Below are positions 39,386 to 48,560 of a stretch of DNA of 64,000 bases, in pieces. The notes beneath the pieces are model-generated. The model worked only from the letters and a program-made list of their open reading frames with translations, was not told the origin of the DNA and did not search any database. Positions within the stretch are counted from its first letter, which is position 1. Each line of letters starts with the position of its first letter. A program made the position numbers and the translations under genes. The stretch is from an uncultured Alphaproteobacteria bacterium (GTDB lineage Bacteria; Pseudomonadota; Alphaproteobacteria; UBA6615): contig CALSNJ010000002.1 in NCBI GenBank assembly GCA_943787745.1, positions 310,001 to 374,000 of the forward strand, written 5' to 3'.

Positions 39386-39838
39386 ATGCCACTCAACGAA
39401 AAACAAACTCGCTTCGCCCACGCCTACATAGCCTGTGGCGGTAACGGTCGGGCTGCTGCGATACAGGCCGGTTACAGCCCCACCAGCGCTGCCAAGAGTG
39501 CCTGTGACTTGCTTAAGCACCCCGAGGTACAGGACATCGTCCAGACCCACCGTGACGCCGTTCTGAAGGCGACAGAAGACTTCGATGTGGTCGAGGAGCT
39601 GATCGGCCTGTATCGGATGTCGGTCGCCTCGGGCAGCCTCGCTGTGGCTCACAATGCACTGGCACTCTGGGGCAGTCTGCAGAACCTAGAACCTGCCCGT
39701 CGGGTTGAGGTTCATAACCTCGACCCGGATGAAATCGATCGGCAGATCGCCCACTACCTTGATGTGATTGGCACCGGTCCAAAAGGAAAGGCCCCCGGAG
39801 ACGATGCCTCGCGGGAGCCTGAGTTAATAGTAGGTTAG
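39386..39838 (+). CDS. Terminase small subunit-like protein (intact copy)
   Basis: LNEKQTRFAHAYIACGGNGRAAAIQAGYSPTSAAKSACDLLKHPEVQDIVQTHRDAVLKATEDFDVVEELIGLYRMSV. Confidence 0.75.
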   Translation: MPLNEKQTRFAHAYIACGGNGRAAAIQAGYSPTSAAKSACDLLKHPEVQDIVQTHRDAVLKATEDFDVVEELIGLYRMSVASGSLAVAHNALALWGSLQNLEPARRVEVHNLDPDEIDRQIAHYLDVIGTGPKGKAPGDDASREPELIVG

Positions 39839-39840
39839 CT

Positions 39841-40158
39841 CTACTGAGAAGGAATTGCAGCAAGGCTGTTAGAAATTTTTTGCTTTTCTACTGTTCCCGA
39901 AATTTCTCCGCCGGATGTGACAAGCAGTTCGTTGTATAGAATTTCGCCTGTTAGCTCTCCTGTTGCCTTGATCTCTAGTGTCTTGGTTGACGTGACCTTG
40001 CCCTCAACAATTCCGGCGATTGATAAGTCTTCACACTCCAGTGTCCCTTTTACGCTGCCGCCCTGCGATATCTGGATCGAACCCGACTTGATTGTTCCTT
40101 CGAATTGTCCGCTGACCTCAACCCGGTCGCAGTCTGAGATATCGCCCTTCAGGACCAC
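39841..40158 (-). CDS. Bactofilin family (polymer-forming) protein
   Basis: LKGDISDCDRVEVSGQFEGTIKSGSIQISQGGSVKGTLECEDLSIAGIVEGKVTSTKTLEIKATGELTGEILYNELLVTSGGEISG. Confidence 0.8.
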   Translation of the reverse strand: MVLKGDISDCDRVEVSGQFEGTIKSGSIQISQGGSVKGTLECEDLSIAGIVEGKVTSTKTLEIKATGELTGEILYNELLVTSGGEISGTVEKQKISNSLAAIPSQ

Positions 40159-40521
40159 ACTGTCTCCGATGGTAACGATACGATCAGCTGCCTTCTCGGG
40201 CTTTGGCTTTAATATCTGATCCGGGGAGACAGAGTAGGGACGAATAGGATCGTTGAGGGACGGCTACTTTCTGGTCCGCCCTGATCCTGATCGTTATCAG
40301 CTGCGTTGCGTTTGTTGAGGGCGTCCTTGAGGCTCATTGACTATTATCCAGTCCAGTGGTGGGAAAAGGCCACTTATTGCCGAGCAGCAGGGCACTGCTG
40401 GGGCCAGAATGTGCTGATAAGAAGATCAGTTGATCGATTGACCACATCATTGCCTTGGTCTTTGCAAATTGAGGTCACAACGAACCGGTAATCAAGCTCC
40501 GAACAAACGACGGAGCCTTCC

Positions 40522-41418
40522 ATGATCTCTCAAAAAATTAAAAAGATGTCCCTTGGACTTGGCCTGATGGCATCACTGTCTGCCTGTGGTGCCTATGATG
40601 TCGCAGAGCTTAAGGAGAGAGATATCGATCCCTCTACCTTCGGCGGAGCTGTTGCCGAGGAGTATCGGAAGTTCGTCGCCTTCGAAGCCGATCAGATGAT
40701 GGATTGGCCTGATGCAAACTACTTCGCAGCCAAGGCTCTTCGGGTTCTCGGTGATCCTGCCGCTGCTCAGCCAGAAGACTTCTCCAAATGGAACATCGAT
40801 GAGCAGTTCCTAGAGGATCTTGAGGTTGGAGATAAACGACTTCGCGTCGCTATGCGCCTCATTCAGCCCGAAGAGGGTGCACAGGACCTTGCCCGTGCAA
40901 TCACCAGCTTCGACTGCTGGATCGAACAAGCAGAGGAGGGATGGCAGACCGACCATATTGCCGCCTGTCAGACCGCCTTTAATGACGCATTGGAAGGCCT
41001 CGAGGCTAAGAAGGGGATTGAGATCACCGATGCCGGTGAGGCGAAGGTCCGCCTGGTAGTCCACCATGACCTAGACCAGTCACATCCGCGGACTGACGAC
41101 CTCATTCTTATCCAATCCTTTGCCTCCAAGGGATGGGATGACCTTCAATTACATGTTCATGTCGTCGGGCATACCGACCGCTCCGGATCGGAGGAGCATA
41201 ACCAAAAGCTCTCCGTATCCCGTGCCCTCGCTGTTGTTAATGCCATCAAGGCAACTTGGCCCGGCGAATACACCTTCAGCATCGAGGGGCTAGGCGAGAC
41301 CACTCCCGCATTCGCGACAGCTGATGGCGTTGAGGATATTCGAAACCGCCGAACAGAGGCTGAAGTAACCCTCTCTATCGAACCAGAATTCCCCTCAATT
41401 GAAACAGCCACGCGCTGA
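40522..41418 (+). CDS. OmpA-like lipoprotein
   Basis: Lipobox-like MASLSACGAY; C-terminal LHVHVVGHTDRSGSEEHNQKLSVSRALAVVNAI...IRNRRTEAEVTL. Confidence 0.8.
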   Translation: MISQKIKKMSLGLGLMASLSACGAYDVAELKERDIDPSTFGGAVAEEYRKFVAFEADQMMDWPDANYFAAKALRVLGDPAAAQPEDFSKWNIDEQFLEDLEVGDKRLRVAMRLIQPEEGAQDLARAITSFDCWIEQAEEGWQTDHIAACQTAFNDALEGLEAKKGIEITDAGEAKVRLVVHHDLDQSHPRTDDLILIQSFASKGWDDLQLHVHVVGHTDRSGSEEHNQKLSVSRALAVVNAIKATWPGEYTFSIEGLGETTPAFATADGVEDIRNRRTEAEVTLSIEPEFPSIETATR

Positions 41419-41435
41419 GCCGCTTAAGGGGAGAC

Positions 41436-42776
41436 ATGGAAATGCGACGTCCATCAACGTTCTGCAAACAGGCATATGTTTGTCTCGGCCTCATCACTGT
41501 GTGCAGTGTGATGCTGCTTTCTACCGAGGGGATCCGGATTAAAGGGGCCGAGGCGCAGGAAGCGGCGCAAGGAATGCCCGATAGCGACTACCTTAATAGC
41601 CCCTTCAAATGGATTCACGACGACGTAGAAGATTTTGGTTATCTCGGCACACAGGGCGGTCAGCTTGTAAGCGGTGATGCCTTGAGGGTTCGCCTCGATC
41701 CTCATCGAAATTGTTCTGAGGTAGAGGTTTTTACGACCTTCTATATGTCCGATGTGCCGGAGGGGTATGGCTTCCAAGGTCCTCAAGATATTCAACTCCA
41801 TAAAGCCATTACGGGGTTTATTGGGGTCGATACCGACACAATCGAAACAATCGATGCCAAGATCGTCGCAGTCAGCGATATGGGTGCCTTCAAGGTGGCC
41901 CTCATATCCCTTGGCTTCGATCAGGTGAACAACTGGATCAGTAAGCTCGACGGCCTCAGCCTAAAGCTGAGCGTGTCAGACGATGCTCCGCGTTTAGCGG
42001 CCTACTTCAAAAATCCAGAGAACTCCTGGGATCTTCGGTATTTCCCGGAGGCAGCTTCAGAGGCCCAACTGCAGTGCCTTGCCGATCATAAGGCGGGGCT
42101 TGTTGAGCCTACCCTGGTTAGCGCTGCTACCCAACTACAACCGTCACCCTTCATGAGCCAGGCGGTAGCCCAACGCTTTGGAGATTGGTGGAGTGGGCGG
42201 TTCAGCCGGTTGGCGTTCAACTATGAAAGCATCGAAGCCACTGAGGAAGATGTTTCCGAGAAAGTGGATGGTTGGGAGATAGAGTTTTTCGGTGAGACAA
42301 TGATCATGGTCACGACACCGGGGCAGGTCACGCATGGTGACCGGCTTATGTTTCGGCTTAACCCAAAAGCTGACTGCGATCAGGCTGAAATGATCACGTC
42401 CTTCTACAGCGTGGGGCGTAATCCCAACTTCCCACGTCTTGAGGGCAAGGTGATTGGCTTCAAGTTCGCCGTCGATGAACCAAACGTTGTCGATAAGGAG
42501 GACAGTACTACGTCTGCCGGAGGCACCGTTGTCGCCGCTTCTCCATTCCTTGCGGGGCATCGGGCCACGCTAACCTTTGGTTATCTACCAATCGACTATT
42601 GGAAGCTCTGGATGGATGGGAAGACCGCCTCTCTCACGATGCTCGAAGGCAATGGGATCGTCCCTGAGGCCTACTTCGACATCACCAACAACAACTGGGG
42701 CCTCGATGGCTTCGTTGAGAAGATCAACAAGGCATCTGAGATATGTCGCGGAAGCCAGACCGTAGAACGCACCTGA
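41436..42776 (+). CDS. Hypothetical exported protein with internal duplication
   Basis: 446 aa; two copies of a ~190-aa module (SGDALRVRLDPHRNCSEVEVFTTFY / THGDRLMFRLNPKADCDQAEMITSFY). Confidence 0.65.
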   Translation: MEMRRPSTFCKQAYVCLGLITVCSVMLLSTEGIRIKGAEAQEAAQGMPDSDYLNSPFKWIHDDVEDFGYLGTQGGQLVSGDALRVRLDPHRNCSEVEVFTTFYMSDVPEGYGFQGPQDIQLHKAITGFIGVDTDTIETIDAKIVAVSDMGAFKVALISLGFDQVNNWISKLDGLSLKLSVSDDAPRLAAYFKNPENSWDLRYFPEAASEAQLQCLADHKAGLVEPTLVSAATQLQPSPFMSQAVAQRFGDWWSGRFSRLAFNYESIEATEEDVSEKVDGWEIEFFGETMIMVTTPGQVTHGDRLMFRLNPKADCDQAEMITSFYSVGRNPNFPRLEGKVIGFKFAVDEPNVVDKEDSTTSAGGTVVAASPFLAGHRATLTFGYLPIDYWKLWMDGKTASLTMLEGNGIVPEAYFDITNNNWGLDGFVEKINKASEICRGSQTVERT

Positions 42777-42792
42777 CCAGGAGGATAAGCAT

Positions 42793-43178
42793 ATGGCCGT
42801 CGCACTGGAGTTTCTGAACCTCGTTATCCCGATCAAGAAGATCGAGCAGCATTACGCGGGAGGCTGGGAACAGTATCTCGATGACCATAGCAACTCATCG
42901 GTAGGCGCATCTGGTTTGATGATCACCTGCTCCGAGATGGCGCAAAGGACCCCAAGGATATGAGCATATTGATCGATGAGTGGGTCGACATTGGCCTCAG
43001 GACCATCGAGGAGACCAACGGGAAGCCGCGCTGGGTCGACTGTTGCGTTATCGCGTCCATCTTCAACGCGCCTACACTGCCCTGTAAATGGATACAGATG
43101 TCTGCTGACGGTTGGTCGGCGTCTTTGAAGGGGCGTCAACAAGGCGACGTCGTGGGGCGAAAAGCAATTGCAGCGTAG
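42793..43178 (+). pseudogene. Frameshifted small hypothetical protein
   Basis: MAVALEFLNLVIPIKKIEQHYAGGWEQYLDDHSNSSVG (frame 1), then WFDDHLLRDGAKDPKDMSILIDEWVDIGLRTIEETNGKPRWVDCCVIASIFNAPTLPCKWIQM in the -1 frame; shift near 42907. Confidence 0.55.
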
Positions 43179-43203
43179 GTTCACGCCAAGTGAGCTTTCA
43201 TAG

Positions 43204-44541
43204 CTAAAGCGGATAGGTCAGCACACTGATTGCCTCGTGCATTGCCTGACGGTTCTCAAGGCCTGAGGAGTAAACATCGAAGGTAAATTCCTGCTTATGC
43301 GCGATCAGGTAATGGATCATGTCAGTCTGAACTCGGGCATTCTGAAGTTGTGTGACAACGGTCTTGCGGAATGAATGGAAGACCTTTCGTTGGTTGGCGT
43401 ATCCGAGTTCGACCGTCAATCGCTTAAACCGTTTGCTCATCGCCGATGATGGATTTGCTGCCCTGCTAGGTATCAGACGTCCGTCACCGTTAATCTTGAT
43501 GAGTTCGTTGATCCGAGGTTGAAGGGCAGGGTGGATAGGTATCTTGCGGATGGCTGCATCTGTTTTGCCTGACCGATTGTCGATGAAGTTGCCGTCAACA
43601 ATGTCGGCTCCAGTCCATGAACAGATTTCGTCCAGACGTGCCCCGGTCCACATGCCGAACCAGATGGCATCTTTGAGAGCCGTATTGTCAGCTGATCGCC
43701 ATAGGTGAACTGCTTCCTCTGGCGTCCATGCTGCCCAGCTTTTGCTACCCTTGTCTCTTCTGTTTTGTCGTCCCGTTGTTCTGAACCGGAATATCGCCTC
43801 TGTGTCTCTGAGGAGGTCACGGTCCTCCAGAAACCGGGCGTAGGCTCTGATATGAGATAGGTTCCGCCTGATAGTCGCTGTGGCAAGACCGTCCTTCTGC
43901 TGTCTTCGCTGAAGCCACTTCCCCACCTCGCCCTTGGTAATAGTCGACAGCCGGGGAAAGGCACGGGAAAACGTCCTGACTTCGCTCTCTGCCATGCGGT
44001 TGGTTTTGTCGGCCACGTCGTAGCTTGGAAGCCACTCCTCGATGAGGAAGTCGGTGGGCATATCCGAGCCGAAGGAAGCGTTTACGAACTGATGGATGTC
44101 TTCACCACCCGGTGTTTTGTAGATGGCATCAATCTTTGATGGATTTACCGGGTCATTCGCCAGTACTGACTTCCATCCTCCCGGTATCTGGGAGTCAATG
44201 AACTGATCAATCGCTTCGTCGAATAGATCATCGGCTTTGTCGTATCTTCGAGGGTCGTCTGGCTCTGGGTGTTCTTCGCGAATTTCCTCTGTCCGTTTGC
44301 GATAGGCCTTAGCAAGATCCATCAACCTGCCGGGTTCGCCTCTGTGCAGGGCAATCTTTGCGTCTAGCAACTCCCGCTGAATGCCGATCCGCATCTTCGC
44401 TGTCCGCAGATCGGTCGTCTTGAGCGAAACCTTGTACTCTGAACGACCCCCAAAATGCTCTCGGACATCCTCCGGGATCACCCGTCGGAAGAAGTAGGTG
44501 TTGTACTGTTGATGTAGGTTTGGAACTTTGTCGCGTCGCAT
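43204..44541 (-). CDS. Tyrosine recombinase/integrase of the element
   Basis: Starts MRRDKVPNLHQQYNTYFFRRVIPEDV; FGMWTGARLDEICSW; KVFHSFRKTVVTQL; FDVYSSGLE catalytic motifs; adjacent to attR. Confidence 0.92.
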   Translation of the reverse strand: MRRDKVPNLHQQYNTYFFRRVIPEDVREHFGGRSEYKVSLKTTDLRTAKMRIGIQRELLDAKIALHRGEPGRLMDLAKAYRKRTEEIREEHPEPDDPRRYDKADDLFDEAIDQFIDSQIPGGWKSVLANDPVNPSKIDAIYKTPGGEDIHQFVNASFGSDMPTDFLIEEWLPSYDVADKTNRMAESEVRTFSRAFPRLSTITKGEVGKWLQRRQQKDGLATATIRRNLSHIRAYARFLEDRDLLRDTEAIFRFRTTGRQNRRDKGSKSWAAWTPEEAVHLWRSADNTALKDAIWFGMWTGARLDEICSWTGADIVDGNFIDNRSGKTDAAIRKIPIHPALQPRINELIKINGDGRLIPSRAANPSSAMSKRFKRLTVELGYANQRKVFHSFRKTVVTQLQNARVQTDMIHYLIAHKQEFTFDVYSSGLENRQAMHEAISVLTYPL

Positions 44542-44549
44542 GTCGGATA

Positions 44550-44580
44550 CCATTTGTACCCGGTATTTGTACCCGGTTTT
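44550..44580 (+). repeat. Right-end iterons (candidate arm-type integrase sites): two TTTGTACCCGGT at 13-bp spacing
   Basis: Copies at 44553 and 44566; 31-bp identity with 33427-33457; abuts the integrase start. Confidence 0.7.
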
Positions 44581-44638
44581 CGATCGGAAATCACCAGAAA
44601 ACAAGGAAAACAATGGGTTATAGTTTTTTGTCGACCCC

Positions 44639-44659
44639 TCCCGTTGGGGACGCCAACTT
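44639..44659 (+). repeat. attR: 21-bp core
   Basis: TCCCGTTGGGGACGCCAACTT. Confidence 0.9.
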
Positions 44660-44820
44660 TCCTGAAAGTCGTGAAATTGATCCAACCGGACCGCGGGCGC
44701 CTGCTGCCGTCGGGTCGCGTCAGGTCGCGGGTCCATACTTTCATGCGGGTTGAGCAAATCAGTGTTCATGGCCCAAAGTTGTCCGCAAGAACATGTTCAT
44801 TCGATCAAAGGAGAGGGATT

Positions 44821-45225
44821 ATGCCTGTATACAAAGGCGACGAAATGGTGCCGACGCCAGATAGCGCGCGCCCGCATATCATGATGAACCAGTTCGGCGG
44901 CGAGCTGATCAAAGCCGGTGTTGTGACCTATGCGGCAGGTGATGCGCCGCCACCCCATGTGCATCCCACCGACGAACAGTGGATTTACCTGCTCGAGGGG
45001 CGGCTCGCGACGATCCTCGGCGACGAGATGGAAATCATTGGCCCGGGCGATCTGGTGTATATCCCGCGCGGCATCCCGCACGGGATCCGTCTGCTGGGGC
45101 CCCAGTGTCGCTTCTTCACCTGCAAGAGCCCGGCCGGTTCCGGCGCGCTCAGCGAAGACTACACAGAAATTCCGAATCTGGACGACATGATCCGCCGTTT
45201 GGACGAGGCAGCTGCCGGTGCCTGA
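44821..45225 (+). CDS. Cupin domain protein
   Basis: AGDAPPPHVHPTDEQWIYLLEGRLATILGDEMEIIGPGDLVYIPRGIPHGI. Confidence 0.88.
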   Translation: MPVYKGDEMVPTPDSARPHIMMNQFGGELIKAGVVTYAAGDAPPPHVHPTDEQWIYLLEGRLATILGDEMEIIGPGDLVYIPRGIPHGIRLLGPQCRFFTCKSPAGSGALSEDYTEIPNLDDMIRRLDEAAAGA

Positions 45226-45402
45226 ACGGCGATAAAGCTGACGTGATGCGTCAGAAGCAAACTCAACTCATAGAATTCAGTCGAGCGGGCCAGGGGAGAA
45301 ATCCTCTGGTCTGTTTCTGTTTGCTGAATAAAGTTCAGGCGCCGATGTGAAGCGCTTGGTGTTCGATTAGTCAGCTTGTTTTGTGGCCGTGCACCTCAAT
45401 CA

Positions 45403-46455
45403 TTAGTCGCTGATGCCGGCAGCTCGATTTTTACGGGCTTCTTCGACTTCCAGTTCTTCAATTTTCAGACTGATCTGATACTCATAAAACATTTTGAGAA
45501 CGGCATAGCGAAAACCTTTTCGCCCATCGAGAAAACCAAGTTTGAAAACATACAAATATAAGAACTGAAAAATTGGCCGGCAGGGCAGGTGACGATAGGC
45601 GAATTGCTTGAGGGCCCGGCGCCGTTCTGGCCCGCGAGCCTCAATGCTGGATGAGATGGACTCATCACTTCCTTCACCCGCTTCACCCTCTTTCTGGTGC
45701 AGCAGCTTCCAGGCTTCGAAGGCTTCCATGGTCGAGTATTTGTTGTGCCGGTCGAACCAGCGCTCCATCCCCTTGTCATCTTCATGGATCAGATGGTTTT
45801 TGAGAAACCCCGAAGGCCCTTCAACAACCATGTGTTCGTGGACGATCCGGTCTTCGTAAAACGCTTTTCCATGCTGAATGAGGCGCAAATTGTAGTCCGG
45901 GTAGACCGCCCGCAGAGACTTGTTCCAAAGCCAGTATTGTCGGGCAACATGGTATCCGTTGAGCGCGTCAGCGCTTGCGATTGTTTCGCGTATTTCCTCT
46001 GCCAACGCTGGGGTGGCCCGCTCGTCGGCGTCGACGATGAATACCCATTTGTTTCGCAGCTCGATGTTTTCGAGCGCCCAGTTCTTGTGGGCTGAAAAAT
46101 TGTCAAAGACGCGCTGCACGATCGTGGGGCCGTAGTGTTCGGCAATTTCCAGAGTTCGGTCCGTGGAATAAGAATCGAAGACAATACGCTCATCCGCCCA
46201 TTCAAGGCTCTCTAAACAAGCAGCGATGTTTCGCTCCTCATCTTTGGTGGGGATGATGATCGAAACAGGTACCTTTGCGGCATTGGTGGTTGAAGACAAA
46301 GAAACCCTCCGGTGCTTTCGTGATGATCTGGATTCGTAATTTCGGTGAGACGCGGTATGTCGCGTATTGCTATTCGAACGGAATGCAAACCGCCACATGC
46401 TTCTCAATGGTGCAGGCGAGGTCGATGAATTCCAGGCGCATCGGCCCTGTTCCAA
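45403..46455 (-). CDS. Glycosyltransferase family 2 (LPS core-type)
   Basis: VSIIIPTKDEERNIAACLESLEWADERIVFDSYSTDRTLEIAEHYG; FIVDADERATPALAEEI; start codon uncertain. Confidence 0.85.
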   Translation of the reverse strand: MEQGRCAWNSSTSPAPLRSMWRFAFRSNSNTRHTASHRNYESRSSRKHRRVSLSSTTNAAKVPVSIIIPTKDEERNIAACLESLEWADERIVFDSYSTDRTLEIAEHYGPTIVQRVFDNFSAHKNWALENIELRNKWVFIVDADERATPALAEEIRETIASADALNGYHVARQYWLWNKSLRAVYPDYNLRLIQHGKAFYEDRIVHEHMVVEGPSGFLKNHLIHEDDKGMERWFDRHNKYSTMEAFEAWKLLHQKEGEAGEGSDESISSSIEARGPERRRALKQFAYRHLPCRPIFQFLYLYVFKLGFLDGRKGFRYAVLKMFYEYQISLKIEELEVEEARKNRAAGISD

Positions 46456-46673
46456 TTTGTGGTCAGTCTACACTGAACCGTCGGACGGTTAACCCCCGCA
46501 AGCAAGACACAAGTCCCGCTTCGACAATCAGGACTTGGCCCGACAAAGCCCATGTCCAGACACGCAGGATGATATGTCAGGCCGCGACTTTCTAGCTGCA
46601 AACAGAGATCGTAGTTGTCGAGCGGGCCGGTGGCGCAATTTGCGGACCCGTTTTCGTTTCCGGGTACTTGATT

Positions 46674-47447
46674 TCAGGCGGCGGGGGCAACAGCCCGGCG
46701 ATAGAGATGCCAGGTCGCGTGGCCCAGCACTGGCAATGTCACGAAAAGTCCAAGGAATCCGGACAAGAGCGAAATTGCGGTCAGTACGGCGATGGTGAAA
46801 CACCAGACCGCCATGACCCGTGGGTTCTGCTTTACAAAACGCACACTGGTTATCATCGCCGTTACAAAGTCGATGTCGCGGTCAAACAACATTGGTATGG
46901 AAATGACGGAATAGGAGAATACACCGAATGCAATAAGGGCGCCCGCCGTATGTCCAATGACCAAAAACGCCCACCCAGCAGGCGTGGTCAGGATGACATC
47001 GAGAAGCTGGGTAAAGCTGAAAAACTGAAAACTCATGAAGCCGAAGGACAGCAGTGCGGCAATGTCCATCCAGATGAAGAGAGAAAACCCGGTGACGAGT
47101 GCCATCCAGCCGAGGTCGCGGCCGAACATCGATTTGACGGTACCAAAAACAATGCGCCAGGAAAGCGGTTCGGACTTTTCCAGCCGGTTGCTGACGACGT
47201 AAAACCCGCTCGCAATAAAAGGCGCGATGAGAGCAAATCCGGCGGCCAATGGGTAAACGAGAAAGGGCAGATCGAATTCGATCAGCATCAGGATCAAGAC
47301 CCAGCCGCCAACGGCATAAATACCGCCAAAAAACAGACCGTAGAGCGGGGCCGCTTTGAAGTCTCGTATCCCTAAGGCAAGGACTTCGAGCAGGTCATCG
47401 ATGGTCACTGTTCGAATTTCGATTTGGTTTTTCTGTCCGTTACTCAT
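46674..47447 (-). CDS. DUF2189-type integral membrane protein
   Basis: Multiple TM segments; 'DLLEVLALGIRDFKAAPLYGLFFGGIYAVGGW' and 'FVKQNPRVMAVW'. Confidence 0.7.
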   Translation of the reverse strand: MSNGQKNQIEIRTVTIDDLLEVLALGIRDFKAAPLYGLFFGGIYAVGGWVLILMLIEFDLPFLVYPLAAGFALIAPFIASGFYVVSNRLEKSEPLSWRIVFGTVKSMFGRDLGWMALVTGFSLFIWMDIAALLSFGFMSFQFFSFTQLLDVILTTPAGWAFLVIGHTAGALIAFGVFSYSVISIPMLFDRDIDFVTAMITSVRFVKQNPRVMAVWCFTIAVLTAISLLSGFLGLFVTLPVLGHATWHLYRRAVAPAA

Positions 47448-47602
47448 AGGAAATAGCCCCCAGCATTTTGCCAAAGACTATTCCGTTAATTGAGCAACCC
47501 TTTTGATGTAGCGCAAACAGGAACCGGCCAATAAATGCTGGCTTACTATCAGAGTACTATAGGGTTGGGGGATGGACCCAGCCCGCGCCGCGTCTGCGGT
47601 GA

Positions 47603-48285
47603 TCAGGCTTCGTCTTTATTCGCGCCAAGCCAGCGATAAAGCAACCCGCCGATAACGCCACCAACAAGCGGTGCCACCCAGAACAACCAGAGCTGTGCCG
47701 TAGCCCAGTCCCCGACAAAAAGGGCCTGGCCCGTCGAGCGGGCCGGGTTGACCGAGGTGTTGGTGATCGGAATGGAGATCAGGTGAATCAGGGTGAGGGA
47801 CAGGCCGATCGCCAGCGGGGCAAATCCGGCTGGTGCCCGTTTGTCCGTGACCCCCATGATGATGAGCAGGAAGAACAAAGTCAGCACGATTTCGGCGATA
47901 AGGGCCGCCGCCATCGAGTAGCCTCCCGGCGAATGCTCGCCATATCCGTTGGCCGCAAAGCCGTTGGAGAGCGAGAAACCCGTCGCACCTGATGCAATGA
48001 CATAAAGCACGGCTGCCGCGGCAATCGCGCCGAGCACCTGTGACACCCAATAGGGGATGACGTCCGAAGCCGGAATGCGCCCGCCCACAGACCCAGCGTT
48101 ACAGCCGGATTAAAGTGTCCGCCGGAAATGTGACCCACGGCATAGGCCATGGTGACAACACTCAGACCAAAGGCCAGAGCCACACCGAGAAAGCCAATTC
48201 CCAATTCCGGAAAAGCGGCTGCGAAGATGGCAGATCTTGCGCCGCCGAAGACCAACCAGAAGGTTCCGAGAAACTCAGCACCCAA
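47603..48285 (-). pseudogene. aqpZ: Aquaporin Z-like, frameshifted
   Basis: [14 protein letters not shown]...[19 protein letters not shown] in one frame, [19 protein letters not shown]...[14 protein letters not shown] in another; shift near 48083-48088. Confidence 0.82.
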
Positions 48286-48560
48286 TCGTTTTTACATTTG
48301 CATCTGACTGTCCCTTCGCGAACGTTTTCCTCATAGGCCTGTGAGACTACCCAATCATATGATTCTTCCCGAACCTATTCGGCAGCGGCGGAGAGAGACC
48401 GTGTCCAAACACAATTGGACCAGAAATGCGCAGCGGTGGATGAATAGCGGTTCACCGAAGACTGTTATTCGCTAAACTTCCCCGGTACTTGATTCAAAAA
48501 GGTGCCCGATCGTCTGCCGGGGATCTGAAAACAAAAAAGCAAAACGAGGGAACCAGGACC

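Larger units (their letters stand above)
33350..44659. mobile_element. ~11.3-kb integrative element inserted at the tRNA-Glu 3' end
   Basis: 21-bp direct repeat TCCCGTTGGGGACGCCAACTT at both ends; integrase at right end; shifted gene content (RT, TerS-like, hypotheticals). Confidence 0.88.

Noticed and set aside
33350-44659. Complete prophage
   Set aside because: No large terminase, portal, capsid, tail or lysis genes recognised; only a TerS-like gene and an integrase.
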